Source: an uncultured Anaeroplasmataceae bacterium (GTDB taxonomy: Bacteria > Bacillota_I > Bacilli_A > Acholeplasmatales > Anaeroplasmataceae). From it: a stretch of DNA of 64,000 nt. Location of the stretch: contig CALVBA010000002.1 of assembly GCA_944325695.1 (NCBI GenBank), forward strand, positions 24,730-88,729, given 5' to 3'. How positions within the stretch are numbered: the stretch's first letter is position 1; every line of letters starts with the position of its first letter. Both the position numbers and the translations under genes were made by a program. The notes beneath the pieces are model-generated. The model saw nothing but the letters and a program-made list of their open reading frames with translations. It had not been told where the DNA came from and searched no databases. Below are positions 48,890 to 58,432 of this stretch, piece after piece.

Positions 48890-49075
48890 ATGAATAAAAA
48901 AATATTATTATTAGATATTATTATCTTTAGCATTAGTTTATTTTTGTTTTTATTCAGTCTTTCTTTAATAATTCCTATTTTAAAAAAAATAACCATCTTT
49001 GCGATGGTTTATTTATTACTTTGGCCATTTAATTTGATTTTAATGATGATAATTATCAATCCGAGCAAGAATTAA
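48890..49075 (+). CDS. Possible small two-helix membrane protein
   Basis: A 61-residue ORF with two hydrophobic segments (about 5-29 and 35-55) and a basic loop with PILKK. It starts with ATG after AGGTGAATAT, a good ribosome-binding site, and a TATAAA lies just upstream. It is convergent with the DUF188 gene and overlaps its 3' end by 36 bases. Not recognised. The site and composition favour it over the opposing ORF in the same stretch. Confidence 0.45.
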   Translation: MNKKILLLDIIIFSISLFLFLFSLSLIIPILKKITIFAMVYLLLWPFNLILMMIIINPSKN

Positions 49076-49492
49076 TTTTTCTAATAAGTGATAAAAGTTT
49101 ACATCATCTTCTTTACTACGCTTTTTAGGTCCTTTGATATGTTTATTTTTAAGTCGACTTTTATGACCTAAATAACGATAGTTTAATAGCTCATCAATAT
49201 TATTAGTTGTAAATTCAAAGCCATTAGGATGAATAACAACTACATTCTTCGTTAGACATAAAGCCGCTAAACCATAATCCTGCGTTACTACGAAATCGGA
49301 TGAACATACATCTTTAATAATGTAAAAATCAACACTATCAAAACCTTTTTCAACAATTTTTACAGTAGCATAATCATTTATATAATCGTGTGAAGAATCA
49401 AAATACATCACCACTGCAACATTATACTTCATCGCTATTTCTAAAATAATATCTTTTGTCGGACAACTATCCGCATCAACGATTATTCGCAT
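49040..49492 (-). CDS. UPF0178 / DUF188 family protein (YaiI/YqxD)
   Basis: A 150-residue PIN-like nuclease-fold protein of unknown role. Family motifs: MRIIVDADSCP, FVVTQDYGLAALCL, VIHPNGFEFT and the C-terminal GPKKRSKEDDVNF. Overlaps pncC by 10 bases. Confidence 0.88.
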   Translation of the reverse strand: MRIIVDADSCPTKDIILEIAMKYNVAVVMYFDSSHDYINDYATVKIVEKGFDSVDFYIIKDVCSSDFVVTQDYGLAALCLTKNVVVIHPNGFEFTTNNIDELLNYRYLGHKSRLKNKHIKGPKKRSKEDDVNFYHLLEKLILARIDNYHH

Positions 49493-49950
49493 ATCAAAGA
49501 TATAACTTTCTCACATAAATAATTTACGGCACTTTGACGAATATAATTTCTACCATTATTAGGAAAATAATATGTAAAAGTATAATATTTATCTAAAATT
49601 GCAACACCAAAACACACCATTCCAATTGGTTTAGAACTAGCATCATTATTTGGACCGGCAATTCCTGAAGTAGCAACACAAATTTCACTTTTAGTAATCT
49701 TTTTTAGTCCCTTTATCATTTCTAAACATACTTCTTCTGAAACAACACCAAATTTTTGAATCGTTTTTTCATCTACATTTAAATATTTTATTTTAGCATC
49801 ATTAGCATAGGTTACAAAAGCTTCATTAAATACTTTTGATGCATTAGCAATATCTACAATACTGGAAGCAAATAATCCACCTGTACATGACTCGGCACTT
49901 GCAATGTGCCATTTTTTATTGATAAGTAAGTTTACTAATTGTTCAAACAT
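49483..49950 (-). CDS. pncC: Nicotinamide-nucleotide amidase (CinA C-terminal type)
   Basis: A 155-residue stand-alone CinA C-terminal domain that deamidates NMN. Conserved SAESCTGGLFASSIVD, YANDAKIKYLNV, GVVSEEV and ATSGIAGP. No N-terminal CinA (COG1058) half. The GGGAGG site lies inside the small gene upstream. Confidence 0.9.
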   Translation of the reverse strand: MFEQLVNLLINKKWHIASAESCTGGLFASSIVDIANASKVFNEAFVTYANDAKIKYLNVDEKTIQKFGVVSEEVCLEMIKGLKKITKSEICVATSGIAGPNNDASSKPIGMVCFGVAILDKYYTFTYYFPNNGRNYIRQSAVNYLCEKVISLICE

Positions 49951-49951
49951 C

Positions 49952-50122
49952 TTAAAAACCTCCCATAATATGTCGTACGGTATCTATTATTAATCTAGTA
50001 AAAAAATCTTCATTTGCACCCACAACACCTTGATAAATAAAAATGCTCATTGAAATAAAAAAAGTGAATAAAAAAATTAAAAGAAATGCTATTTTTTCTT
50101 TGATGTGACGTTGTTTTTTCAT
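49952..50122 (-). CDS. Small membrane protein (56 aa), translationally coupled
   Basis: A short gene with ATG overlapping the stop of the upstream gene as ATGA, ending in TAA just before pncC. It encodes a basic start (KKQRHIKEK), one membrane segment (about 11-30) and a polar tail ending HIMGGF. The ATGA overlap, and the pncC site formed by its final GGGAGG, support a real gene. Not recognised. Confidence 0.65.
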   Translation of the reverse strand: MKKQRHIKEKIAFLLIFLFTFFISMSIFIYQGVVGANEDFFTRLIIDTVRHIMGGF

Positions 50123-50886
50123 AATATCGTCTCTTTCTTAGGAATGAATTCTCGAAGTAATAAATACATATTATTGCCGAAATGAAACGTTCTTCCACTA
50201 ATTAATTTGATTTTACAATAATCAAAATAATCAAAATTAAGATGTGTATTAATATAAGGATCGTAAATATATAAATCTTTTTTTAAAGCCGTAGTTTTGT
50301 GTACTAGGGCATAACTTTCAATTTCGTTAATCTTAAAAATTAATGGTTCTTTGTGAACCGTATTCGGATCAAAAACTTTAATAACATTAGGATTATCATC
50401 ATTTATTAAGCTAGAGTGTCCTAATAGATATGATGTATCCATTAAAAAATCATCATATATTATAAATTGATATCCATCTGAAAAAACTAAGACTTGTTTT
50501 TTTACTAGATACTCATATGGAGATGGTATATGCAATGAAAATGTAAAACGCATATCACTATATTGTGATTTAAATGTTTCATAGTAAGTATGGATAGCCG
50601 CTAAATAATCGTCAATCATTACAATTGAATTGCGAAAAATTATTTTAGTTGCTCCCCATGAAAAAATAAAGCATCCCATTATTAAAAAATAAATATTTCT
50701 AGCATAAAGATCGGTAATTCCAAAAGAACAAAAAATTAATATAACACCAAGTAAAATTGCTAAAATATATAAAATAAGCTTATACGCTGGAATAACTAAT
50801 CCAATATCTGTTTTTAAAAACTTAATTTCTCTATTCGTTAATGGTTCTCCACGCTTTGTTTTTTCAATTATATTATCATAATACAT
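50119..50886 (-). CDS. Unknown membrane protein with cytoplasmic C-terminal domain
   Basis: A 255-residue protein with a cytoplasmic start, two membrane helices (about 31-50 and 59-77), and a soluble domain of about 170 residues rich in Tyr/Asp/Ile strands. The layout resembles PH-like membrane proteins, but no family is recognised. The ATG at 50886 follows GTGGAATTA; an in-frame GTG at 50895 is possible. First gene of a unit with the 56-residue protein, pncC and DUF188. Confidence 0.6.
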   Translation of the reverse strand: MYYDNIIEKTKRGEPLTNREIKFLKTDIGLVIPAYKLILYILAILLGVILIFCSFGITDLYARNIYFLIMGCFIFSWGATKIIFRNSIVMIDDYLAAIHTYYETFKSQYSDMRFTFSLHIPSPYEYLVKKQVLVFSDGYQFIIYDDFLMDTSYLLGHSSLINDDNPNVIKVFDPNTVHKEPLIFKINEIESYALVHKTTALKKDLYIYDPYINTHLNFDYFDYCKIKLISGRTFHFGNNMYLLLREFIPKKETIL

Positions 50887-50907
50887 TAATTCCACATCCT
50901 TAGTTTT

Positions 50908-50916
50908 ATTATACCA
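50908..50916 (-). promoter_or_regulatory. Extended -10 promoter of the pncC unit
   Basis: Minus-strand TGGTATAAT, about 22 bases before the first start codon. Confidence 0.68.
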
Positions 50917-50968
50917 TTTTTAATTATGAACTACTATTATATTCAAAAAACATCTTTATAATAATTAT

Positions 50969-52147
50969 TTAATTTTCTTGATTAATAAAGTAATTAAAAT
51001 CAGTGGTAATAATAAAATTATAGTTTTTATCCGATTTTATCTTTTCTTTTAGTATTTTTGCTAAATCTTTATCTGTATAACGATAATTTCTTGGAATAAC
51101 CACATCAAACAAAATATTTTGATGCGTATGTCCAGCTACAATTCTAAAATCGTGGAACGATAAATTAGGATCAATTTCTTTTAAAACAGTTCCAACTTTA
51201 TTTTTTAGGGTTTTTAACTCAGCATTTTCTAAATCAATAGGATCCATATGAATAACTAAATCAACCCCAAATTTTTTCTTAACCTGATGTTCAATATTAT
51301 CGATGATATCGTGAAGATAGATAATATCTTTTCTAGCATCAACCTCAACATGTAAAGTCATAAAACACTTTGTCGGTCCATACATATGACAAACTAAATC
51401 ATGCATTCCAATTACATCTTTATACTTTTTAACATAATCCAAGATATTTTTCACAAAAATGCTATTTGGCGAAACACCAATCAATGGATTTACTGCTTCT
51501 TTAACCATTTTAATACCTGAATAAATGATAAATAGCGATACTAAACATCCTAAATAAGCATCAACACTAATTGATAAAGTTATATGAACTATAGCTCCTA
51601 ATAAAATAACAAATGTCGAAATAACATCATTTAAAGAATCCGTAGCTGTAGCCTGTAAAACTACTGAATTAATTGCCTTACCAATTTTTCTATTAAAATA
51701 ACTCTGCCATAATTTAATAAAAATAGATATAAGCAAGATGATAATTGACAATGTAGTGTAAGTAACATTTTGGGGATTAAAAATATTATTAATTGATTCG
51801 AATAATAATTGAAAACCTACAACTAAAATAATGATCGCTACGACTAATCCACAAATATATTCGATTCTTTCATGACCATAAGGATGTTCGTCATCACTTG
51901 GTTTACTTGATAGATGAAAACCAACTAACGTAATAATCGATGACCCCATATCAGATAAATTGTTGATTGAATCAGCGATAATTGAAATTGATGATGATAA
52001 AATTCCTGAAATAATCTTAATTATGAATAAAATTAAGTTTGAAAAAATACCAACGAAAGCAGCCAGTTTTCCATGACTGTCACGTACGGTTTTAGATGTT
52101 ACATCATTATAGTTTTTGATAAATATTTTACGCAGTAAATTGACCAT
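50969..52147 (-). CDS. Cation diffusion facilitator (CDF) family efflux protein
   Basis: A 392-residue inner-membrane protein with six helices in the N-terminal 220 residues. Metal-site residues typical of CDF proteins are visible (ADSINNLSD in helix 2; TDSLNDV in helix 5), and the SDDEHPYGHERIEY loop is the family hallmark. The C-terminal cytoplasmic part is longer than usual (about 170 residues), suggesting two ferredoxin-like modules. Likely exports Mn2+, Zn2+ or Fe2+; the metal cannot be told from this. Confidence 0.88.
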   Translation of the reverse strand: MVNLLRKIFIKNYNDVTSKTVRDSHGKLAAFVGIFSNLILFIIKIISGILSSSISIIADSINNLSDMGSSIITLVGFHLSSKPSDDEHPYGHERIEYICGLVVAIIILVVGFQLLFESINNIFNPQNVTYTTLSIIILLISIFIKLWQSYFNRKIGKAINSVVLQATATDSLNDVISTFVILLGAIVHITLSISVDAYLGCLVSLFIIYSGIKMVKEAVNPLIGVSPNSIFVKNILDYVKKYKDVIGMHDLVCHMYGPTKCFMTLHVEVDARKDIIYLHDIIDNIEHQVKKKFGVDLVIHMDPIDLENAELKTLKNKVGTVLKEIDPNLSFHDFRIVAGHTHQNILFDVVIPRNYRYTDKDLAKILKEKIKSDKNYNFIITTDFNYFINQEN

Positions 52148-52159
52148 ATGATCATCCTC

Positions 52160-52933
52160 TTATTCTATATTATATAATTTAATGGCATTTTGGCTTGTCA
52201 TTCTACTAACTTCTTCAACAGATATGTGCTTTATCTCGGCAATCTTTTGAGCGATTAAAGGGATAAAAGCTGGCTCATTTCTAGTACCACGATGCGGTGC
52301 AGGCGTTAAATATGGACAATCTGTTTCTAATACTAATTGTTCTATACTAACTTTTTCTACTACTTCAATAATGTTTTTAGCATTTTTAAAAGTTACTACA
52401 CCACCAATTCCTAACATAAATCCTAATTCAATGAATCGTAATCCCATTTCATATGATCCACTATAACAGTGCATTACACCACGAACACGTCCTTTGTAGC
52501 AAGATAAAATATCATATGTCTTTTGGATAGATTCTCGTGAATGTACAACTATTGGAAGGTTTAATTCAATCGCTAGCTCAATTTGGCGTCTAAAAAATAA
52601 TTCTTGCATTGAAATGTTATCTTTATCCCAATAGAAATCCAGTCCACATTCTCCAATTGCTACAATCTTATCTTTTACTTGATAAGCAAATTCTATAAAC
52701 TCATCTAAATCTTTTTCACTACAATTTTTAACCTCACTAGGATGAATACCAATAGTAGCATAAATATTTTTATATTCTTTAGATAATTCTAATACTTGAT
52801 TATTTGATTTTTTATCATAACCAATACAAACTATCTTATAAACGTTATTTTTATAGGCATTATTTAGTATATCGCTTACTTTATAATCATTATAAGCCTC
52901 ATCAAAAATGTGAGCATGTGTATCAATAAACAT
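52160..52933 (-). CDS. tatD: TatD family metal-dependent DNase
   Basis: A 257-residue TIM-barrel hydrolase. Metal ligands: HAH (6-8 region, IDTHAHIFD), GECGLDFYWD, HSRES, HCYSG and ETDCPYLTP. Acts as a 3'-5' exonuclease in DNA or tRNA quality control. A close neighbour of the CDF gene (12-base gap). Confidence 0.93.
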   Translation of the reverse strand: MFIDTHAHIFDEAYNDYKVSDILNNAYKNNVYKIVCIGYDKKSNNQVLELSKEYKNIYATIGIHPSEVKNCSEKDLDEFIEFAYQVKDKIVAIGECGLDFYWDKDNISMQELFFRRQIELAIELNLPIVVHSRESIQKTYDILSCYKGRVRGVMHCYSGSYEMGLRFIELGFMLGIGGVVTFKNAKNIIEVVEKVSIEQLVLETDCPYLTPAPHRGTRNEPAFIPLIAQKIAEIKHISVEEVSRMTSQNAIKLYNIE

Positions 52934-52946
52934 ATTCTATTCCTCC

Positions 52947-52977
52947 ATAAAAAATAAGCATCTTAAATGCTTATTTT
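52947..52977 (-). terminator. Terminator of the HtrA-like gene
   Basis: Minus-strand stem AAAATAAGCA / TGCTTATTTT, then a T run; it includes the stop codon. Confidence 0.75.
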
Positions 52978-54122
52978 AATGATACAATTGTATTATATAA
53001 GACAAAATTATTATTAACTAATCTTAAAATTTGAACATTAAAGGTTTTATTTTGGTTGATCAATAACATTTCTTCCAAAATACTAATATTACTTATGATA
53101 ACTCCATCAACTGAATAAATAATATCAAAGGCTTGAATATTAGCTAAATGCGCAGGCGAGAAAGCTTCAACAGCTGTAACAATTAAACCATCATACATAT
53201 TTTCTGGAATATACTCTTTTTTTAATTGTGGATAATTATCCGTTTCAGCAATCAATAAATAAGTTTGAATTGATAAACCATTAATTCCTATCAAAATTGT
53301 TTCCAATCCTAAACCATGATTAACTTCTAATTTTGAAATACAATTATTAATTGTTGCGTAATTAATCGCAAATCCCATTCCCTCAACAGCAATATTACCA
53401 TCGCTTGTTGGAACTTCTGCTATTTTAGATGAGTTAATTCCAATTAATTGACCAGATGAATTAATTAATGCACCACCACTATTTCCTGGATTAATTGAAG
53501 CTGTATGTTGAATTTTAGCTGGTGAGATATTAGAAACAATTCCGATGCTTACACTATTATAATATTCCAATCCTAATGGTGATCCAATAGCATAAACAGT
53601 ACTACCTTTTTTAACATCGACATTTTCTAATGGAATCCAAGTTAAAGTTTCCTTTGATTCAATTCTTACAACAGATAAATCTTTTTCATCATCATATCCC
53701 ATAACATATCCATCGATATAGTTGTTATCACCGAAGTAAACTAACACTTTATTTACACCATTTGTTACATGAGCATTAGTTAAAATAAAATAATAGTTAT
53801 CACTTTTATTATAAATTACTCCACTTCCTGATCCGTTTAAAGTTTGAATGGCTACAATAGCGCTTTGTGCATATTCAATTACTTCAATGCGTTTTTCCTC
53901 AATGCTTAATGTTCCATCATTAAATGGTAAATCTAGTGGGCTAGTCGATTTATCAAAAGTATAACTATCATAAAAAGTAATTTCATCTAAACTAACATCT
54001 TCATAAAGTTGATTTGTTTCAAATGATGTATTACTTGATGAAGAATAATCATCAAGTAAATCACAACCTGAAGTAAATGCAATAACTAAAAGGCATAATA
54101 CTGATACAAAAATTTTTTTCAT
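52971..54122 (-). CDS. HtrA-like serine protease lipoprotein
   Basis: A 383-residue lipoprotein (TSGC, Cys20). A trypsin-like domain (about 80-265) has the full triad His118 (TNAHV), Asp148 (KDLSVV) and Ser215 (GNSGG), followed by a PDZ domain (about 270-370). HtrA proteins of Bacillota are mostly anchored by a membrane helix; here the anchor is a lipid. Likely removes misfolded proteins outside the membrane. It starts 1 base after the VanZ-like gene. Confidence 0.9.
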   Translation of the reverse strand: MKKIFVSVLCLLVIAFTSGCDLLDDYSSSSNTSFETNQLYEDVSLDEITFYDSYTFDKSTSPLDLPFNDGTLSIEEKRIEVIEYAQSAIVAIQTLNGSGSGVIYNKSDNYYFILTNAHVTNGVNKVLVYFGDNNYIDGYVMGYDDEKDLSVVRIESKETLTWIPLENVDVKKGSTVYAIGSPLGLEYYNSVSIGIVSNISPAKIQHTASINPGNSGGALINSSGQLIGINSSKIAEVPTSDGNIAVEGMGFAINYATINNCISKLEVNHGLGLETILIGINGLSIQTYLLIAETDNYPQLKKEYIPENMYDGLIVTAVEAFSPAHLANIQAFDIIYSVDGVIISNISILEEMLLINQNKTFNVQILRLVNNNFVLYNTIVSLK

Positions 54123-54123
54123 G

Positions 54124-54582
54124 TTAATTCCTCCTTAAAACCTTATCATAAAAGGCATATATTAAACATCCGAATATCGATCCACTAAAATCAATTAACA
54201 CATCAATTACTGATGAATTTCGACCATTAATAAAAAATTGATGAAATTCATCTGTTAAAGCATAAACTATAGATAGCACTAAACTAATAAAAAAACATTT
54301 TTTTAATGAATAATTAAAACTCGTATTTATCGCAATATTCAATAATACTGATAAAATTAAATACTCAATAAAATGAGCCATTTTACGAATAATAAATGAA
54401 ACATTGCTTAAAATACTATGATATGTATTTATATCTATCTTATTCTTATTTAATAAAAAATCGACAATAATTTTTGAAAAACTTGTTGATAAGTTTCCAG
54501 ATTCTACACCATTTTGTCTAGAAAATGAGAAAATAACTGTCATCCATAACAGCACTAAAATCCAAAATATAATTTTTTTCAT
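54124..54582 (-). CDS. VanZ-like family membrane protein
   Basis: A 152-residue protein with four membrane segments. Family motifs are clear: FSFSRQNGVESGNLS, RKMAHFIEY and DEFHQFFINGRNSSVIDVLID. The role of most VanZ-like proteins is unknown; VanZ itself gives low-level teicoplanin resistance. The start follows AAAGGGGTAATCT. Confidence 0.88.
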   Translation of the reverse strand: MKKIIFWILVLLWMTVIFSFSRQNGVESGNLSTSFSKIIVDFLLNKNKIDINTYHSILSNVSFIIRKMAHFIEYLILSVLLNIAINTSFNYSLKKCFFISLVLSIVYALTDEFHQFFINGRNSSVIDVLIDFSGSIFGCLIYAFYDKVLRRN

Positions 54583-54600
54583 AGATTACCCCTTTGTTTT

Positions 54601-54609
54601 ATTATACCA
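54601..54609 (-). promoter_or_regulatory. Extended -10 promoter of vanZ-like/htrA-like unit
   Basis: Minus-strand TGGTATAAT, about 19 bases before the start codon. Confidence 0.68.
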
Positions 54610-54629
54610 TAATATGGATAAAATGAAAC

Positions 54630-54659
54630 AAAAAAGACTATTTTTGAAAATAGTCTTTT
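54630..54659 (-). terminator. glnA terminator
   Basis: Minus-strand stem AAAAGACTATTTT / AAAATAGTCTTTT with a short loop and a T run. Confidence 0.75.
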
Positions 54660-54664
54660 GTAAA

Positions 54665-56002
54665 TTAATAACGTTTTAGATAATGAGTAATTTCCCACTC
54701 TGTTACAAATTTTCGATACTCATCCCATTCTAAAGATTTAGCCATAATCATTTTCTTAGAAATATGATCGCCTACAGCATCTTGTAAATATTTATCCTTT
54801 TCAAAAGCTTTAATAGCTTGTGATAAGTTTTCTGGTAATGAACGTACCCCTAAGGCTTCTCTTTCTTTTTCTGTTAATGCAAATAAATTAGCGTAAACTG
54901 GTTCAACTAATTCAACATTTCCTGCTACTCCATCTAATCCTGCAGCTAAGATACAAGCAATTGCTAAGTATGGATTAGCTGAAGGATCAACAGAGCGTAA
55001 TTCAGTACGTGTTTTATTCCCTCTAGCGGCAGGAATTCGGATCATTGTAGAGCGATTTGCATCACTCCATGATACATAACATGGTGCTTCATATCCAGGT
55101 ACAATCCTTTTATATGAGTTTACTGTTGGATTACAGAACAATGATAATCCATCAGCGTGGTGAATTAATCCACTAATCCAACGATTAGCAATTTCACTTA
55201 ATCCATTTTTAGATTCTGAATCATAAAAAACATTTTTTCCATCCATATCTGCTAAAGAGCAATTAACATGCATTCCTGAACCAGCAATGTTGGAAATTGG
55301 TTTGGGCATAAATGTTGCATGCAATCCGTGGCGTCTAGCAACATTTTTAACAACCAACTTAAATGTTTGAATATTATCACAAGCTTCTACAGCATTATCA
55401 AAGCGAAAATTAATTTCTTGTTGTCCCGGACCTACTTCATGATGTGATGCTTCAATCACAAATCCTAATTTTTGTAATTGCAATGCAATATCTCTACGAC
55501 AATCTTCTGCAGTATCGATTGGAGATAAATCAAAATATCCTCCAGCATCACTTGGATTTAGAGTAGGATTACCTTTTTCATCTAATTTGAAAAGATAAAA
55601 TTCTGGTTCAACTCCACAGTTAAATTTAGAAAAACCCATTTGACGCATTTTTTCAATATTACGTTTTAAAATTCCACGTGGGTCTCCAACAAATGGAACC
55701 CTTTTTGATGTATAAACATCACAAATTAATCGAGCAACCTTACCATAGGTTGTTTCTTCCCATTCTAAAACTAAAAATGTATTTAAATCAGGATACAAAT
55801 ACATATCAGCTTCTTGAATACGCACGAATCCTTCTATTGAAGAACCATCAAACATAACGTTATTTTCTAGGACATCATCTAACCTAGTCACAGGAACTTC
55901 AACATTTTTAAGCATTCCTAACATGTCTGTAAATTGTAAACGAATGTATTTAATGTTTTCTTCTTTGACTTTTGCAATAATATCTTCTTTTTTGTAGTTC
56001 AT
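54665..56002 (-). CDS. glnA: Glutamine synthetase type I
   Basis: A 445-residue GS-I-alpha enzyme, the length of the Bacillus form and without the adenylylation segment. Conserved FDGSSIEGF, GVEPEFYLF, GPGQQEINFRF, NIAGSGMHVNCS and NKTRTELRSVDPSANPYLA. Forms dodecamers and assimilates ammonium. No glnR gene is adjacent, and no GlnR box was found. Confidence 0.96.
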   Translation of the reverse strand: MNYKKEDIIAKVKEENIKYIRLQFTDMLGMLKNVEVPVTRLDDVLENNVMFDGSSIEGFVRIQEADMYLYPDLNTFLVLEWEETTYGKVARLICDVYTSKRVPFVGDPRGILKRNIEKMRQMGFSKFNCGVEPEFYLFKLDEKGNPTLNPSDAGGYFDLSPIDTAEDCRRDIALQLQKLGFVIEASHHEVGPGQQEINFRFDNAVEACDNIQTFKLVVKNVARRHGLHATFMPKPISNIAGSGMHVNCSLADMDGKNVFYDSESKNGLSEIANRWISGLIHHADGLSLFCNPTVNSYKRIVPGYEAPCYVSWSDANRSTMIRIPAARGNKTRTELRSVDPSANPYLAIACILAAGLDGVAGNVELVEPVYANLFALTEKEREALGVRSLPENLSQAIKAFEKDKYLQDAVGDHISKKMIMAKSLEWDEYRKFVTEWEITHYLKRY

Positions 56003-56040
56003 ATAATCCTCCTAGTATCTTCATTAAAATACATGCTTGA

Positions 56041-56049
56041 TTATAACAT
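56041..56049 (-). promoter_or_regulatory. Extended -10 promoter of glnA
   Basis: Minus-strand TGTTATAAT, about 38 bases before the start codon. Confidence 0.65.
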
Positions 56050-56094
56050 ATTTACCAATTTATGAAAATATCAAATCACAATTTTAATCCTCGT

Positions 56095-57075
56095 TTAAGC
56101 GCGATTCATAACCTCGTTTAAAAGTTTAGGATTATCAGTCATAATCGCATCTACACCAAGATCAAGTAGTTTAATCATTTCTTCTTCATCGTTTATAGTC
56201 CAATATTGAACAGCAATATTTCTTCTATGCGCACGATCAATAAGATATTTCTTGTCTAATTTTAATGTTATAAAACTAACTTTTTGAACAGGTGGAATTT
56301 GTAGACAAGTAAATGTAGCATTGTTAAATAAGTTAACTTTTAACATTTCTGTTATAATGAATCCCGCTGCTCCTTTAGTTGAAGCACCACGCATTAATGT
56401 TGGATATGTTATTTTTAAATGATCTTCTACACTACCATGGAAAGTACCAATAACTGTTTTATTATGTAAATTAGGAAATTTCTCCGTTAAAAGTTCATTT
56501 AAAATTTTGGCGGCTTTAAAACCTTGATCCCCATCATTTTTTATTTCCACAATGTACATTAAATTAGGATTAGATTCATAATATCTTGCAAAAACATCTT
56601 CAATACGTACAATGTTTAAATTATTTTGACTAATGATTTCCTTACGGTTTGGATCATTTGGTTGAACTAAATTTTCATATGGTTTAGTACCATCTTGTGA
56701 TACAAATTTATATCCGAAGTTGAAATTTAATAATTCTTCATATGTATGGTCACTTACATAATATAATTCATCAGAATTTGTAACTTCTTCAACATCACAA
56801 TTATCGTTAATATATAAATTATGGATAACTACTAATTCCTCATCTTTTGTTAAACATAAATCCATTTCTAAAATATCAGCGTTGTATTCGTTAACTGATG
56901 CATCAAAAGCCATGAAAGTATTTTCGGGGTTTAATGTTTTTCCACCACGATGTGCAGCAATTAATGTTTCACCAGTAATAAATGGATTATTTTCAATTAC
57001 CTTTTTAGGAGGTATAACATTGATTGCTAGCATAAATATTACAATCGTACATAAAATGACTAAAAATTTTTTCAA
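56095..57075 (-). CDS. Glycerophosphodiester phosphodiesterase, membrane-anchored
   Basis: A 326-residue protein with an N-terminal signal/anchor segment (about 3-21) and a GDPD TIM barrel. Catalytic parts: AAHRGG, PENTFMAFD, LEMDLCLTKDEELVVIHN and the C-terminal WTINDEEEM and MTDNP. Releases glycerol-3-P from lipid or teichoic-acid debris outside the membrane. The start follows AGAGGTGATATT. Confidence 0.9.
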   Translation of the reverse strand: MKKFLVILCTIVIFMLAINVIPPKKVIENNPFITGETLIAAHRGGKTLNPENTFMAFDASVNEYNADILEMDLCLTKDEELVVIHNLYINDNCDVEEVTNSDELYYVSDHTYEELLNFNFGYKFVSQDGTKPYENLVQPNDPNRKEIISQNNLNIVRIEDVFARYYESNPNLMYIVEIKNDGDQGFKAAKILNELLTEKFPNLHNKTVIGTFHGSVEDHLKITYPTLMRGASTKGAAGFIITEMLKVNLFNNATFTCLQIPPVQKVSFITLKLDKKYLIDRAHRRNIAVQYWTINDEEEMIKLLDLGVDAIMTDNPKLLNEVMNRA

Positions 57076-57093
57076 AATATCACCTCTTAAGTT

Positions 57094-57102
57094 ATTATAT
57101 CA
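57094..57102 (-). promoter_or_regulatory. Extended -10 promoter of the GDPD gene
   Basis: Minus-strand TGATATAAT, about 18 bases before the start codon. Confidence 0.68.
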
Positions 57103-57123
57103 AAAATATGTCACTTATTAAAT

Positions 57124-57150
57124 AGAAAAAGACCACCATTTGGTGATCTT
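57124..57150 (-). terminator. Terminator of the str operon after tuf
   Basis: Minus-strand stem AGATCACC / GGTGGTCT (one G-T pair), then TTTTTCTATTT. Confidence 0.8.
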
Positions 57151-57162
57151 TAATCTTTTTTA

Positions 57163-58347
57163 TTATTCGATAATAGTAACTACTGATCCAGCACCTACTG
57201 TACGTCCACCTTCACGAATAGAGAATTTAGTTCCTTCTTCGATAGCGATTGGGTGAATTAATTCTACAGTCATAACTGTGTTATCTCCAGGCATAACCAT
57301 TTCTACACCTTCTTGAAGTGTAATGATTCCTGTGATATCTGTAGTACGGAAGTAGAATTGAGGACGGTAGTTAGAGAAGAATGGAGTATGACGTCCACCT
57401 TCTTCTTTGCTTAATACGTAAACTTGAGCATCGAATTTTGAGTGTGGGTTTACTGATTTTGGTTTAGCTAATACTTGTCCACGTTGGATATCTTCACGTG
57501 AAATACCACGTAATAATGCTCCAATGTTGTCTCCAGCTTCAGCTTTATCTAATAATTTACGGAACATTTCGATTCCTGTAACTACTGTAGATTGAGTTTC
57601 TTTGATACCAACGATTTCAACTTGGTCGTTTAATACAACAGTACCACGTTCAACACGTCCTGTAGCAACTGTTCCACGTCCTGTGATTGTGAATACGTCT
57701 TCTACTGGCATTAAGAATGGTTTGTCAGTGTCACGAACTGGAGTATCGATATAGCTATCAACAGCATCCATTAATTCTTCTACTTTAGCAACCCATTGTG
57801 GTTCTCCATTTAAAGCTCCTAAAGCTGATCCACGGATGAATGGAACTTCATCTCCTGGGAATTCGTATTCTGATAACATTTCACGAACTTCCATTTCAAC
57901 TAAGTCAACGAATTCTTCATCTTCAACCATGTCACATTTGTTTAAGAATACAACTAATTTAGGTACTCCTACTTGACGTGATAATAAGATGTGTTCGCGA
58001 GTTTGTGGCATTGGTCCGTCAGTAGCAGCAACTACTAAGATTCCTCCGTCCATTTGTGCAGCTCCTGTGATCATGTTTTTAACATAGTCAGCGTGTCCTG
58101 GGCAGTCTACGTGTGCATAGTGACGATTAGCTGTTTCATATTCAACGTGTGAAGTATTGATTGTGATTCCACGTTCTTTTTCTTCTGGTGCTCCGTCGAT
58201 TTGATCATAAGCTCTTGCTTGAGCCATACCTTTTTGAGCTAATACTGTAGTAATAGCTGCAGTTAAAGTAGTTTTACCATGGTCAACGTGTCCGATTGTA
58301 CCAATGTTAACGTGTGGTTTAGTACGTTCAAATTTTTGCTTTGCCAT
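57163..58347 (-). CDS. tuf: Elongation factor Tu
   Basis: A 394-residue GTPase delivering aminoacyl-tRNA to the ribosome. G1 GHVDHGKT, G3 DCPGHADY and G4 NKCDMV are intact. The start follows TTTGGAGGAAAAA. It has its own likely promoter inside the str operon. Confidence 0.98.
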   Translation of the reverse strand: MAKQKFERTKPHVNIGTIGHVDHGKTTLTAAITTVLAQKGMAQARAYDQIDGAPEEKERGITINTSHVEYETANRHYAHVDCPGHADYVKNMITGAAQMDGGILVVAATDGPMPQTREHILLSRQVGVPKLVVFLNKCDMVEDEEFVDLVEMEVREMLSEYEFPGDEVPFIRGSALGALNGEPQWVAKVEELMDAVDSYIDTPVRDTDKPFLMPVEDVFTITGRGTVATGRVERGTVVLNDQVEIVGIKETQSTVVTGIEMFRKLLDKAEAGDNIGALLRGISREDIQRGQVLAKPKSVNPHSKFDAQVYVLSKEEGGRHTPFFSNYRPQFYFRTTDITGIITLQEGVEMVMPGDNTVMTVELIHPIAIEEGTKFSIREGGRTVGAGSVVTIIE

Positions 58348-58395
58348 TTGATTTTTCCTCCAAATAATTTTTTGTATTTTCGTTTATACAATAAT

Positions 58396-58424
58396 ATTTT
58401 ACATTAATTATATCTAAAATGCAA
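58396..58424 (-). promoter_or_regulatory. Possible separate tuf promoter
   Basis: Minus strand: -35 TTGCAT, 17-base spacer, -10 TAAAAT. Confidence 0.5.
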
Positions 58425-58432
58425 GATATTAA

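Noticed and set aside
48814..48996. Minus-strand 60-codon frame upstream of glmU
   Set aside because: No ribosome-binding site; it is antisense to the better-supported plus-strand membrane ORF and just the hydrophobic reflection of AT-rich DNA.
50010..50198. Minus-strand 62-codon frame at the end of the unknown membrane protein gene
   Set aside because: Overlaps two frames that are joined by an ATGA coupling; its translation (Cys-rich end, no site) looks random.
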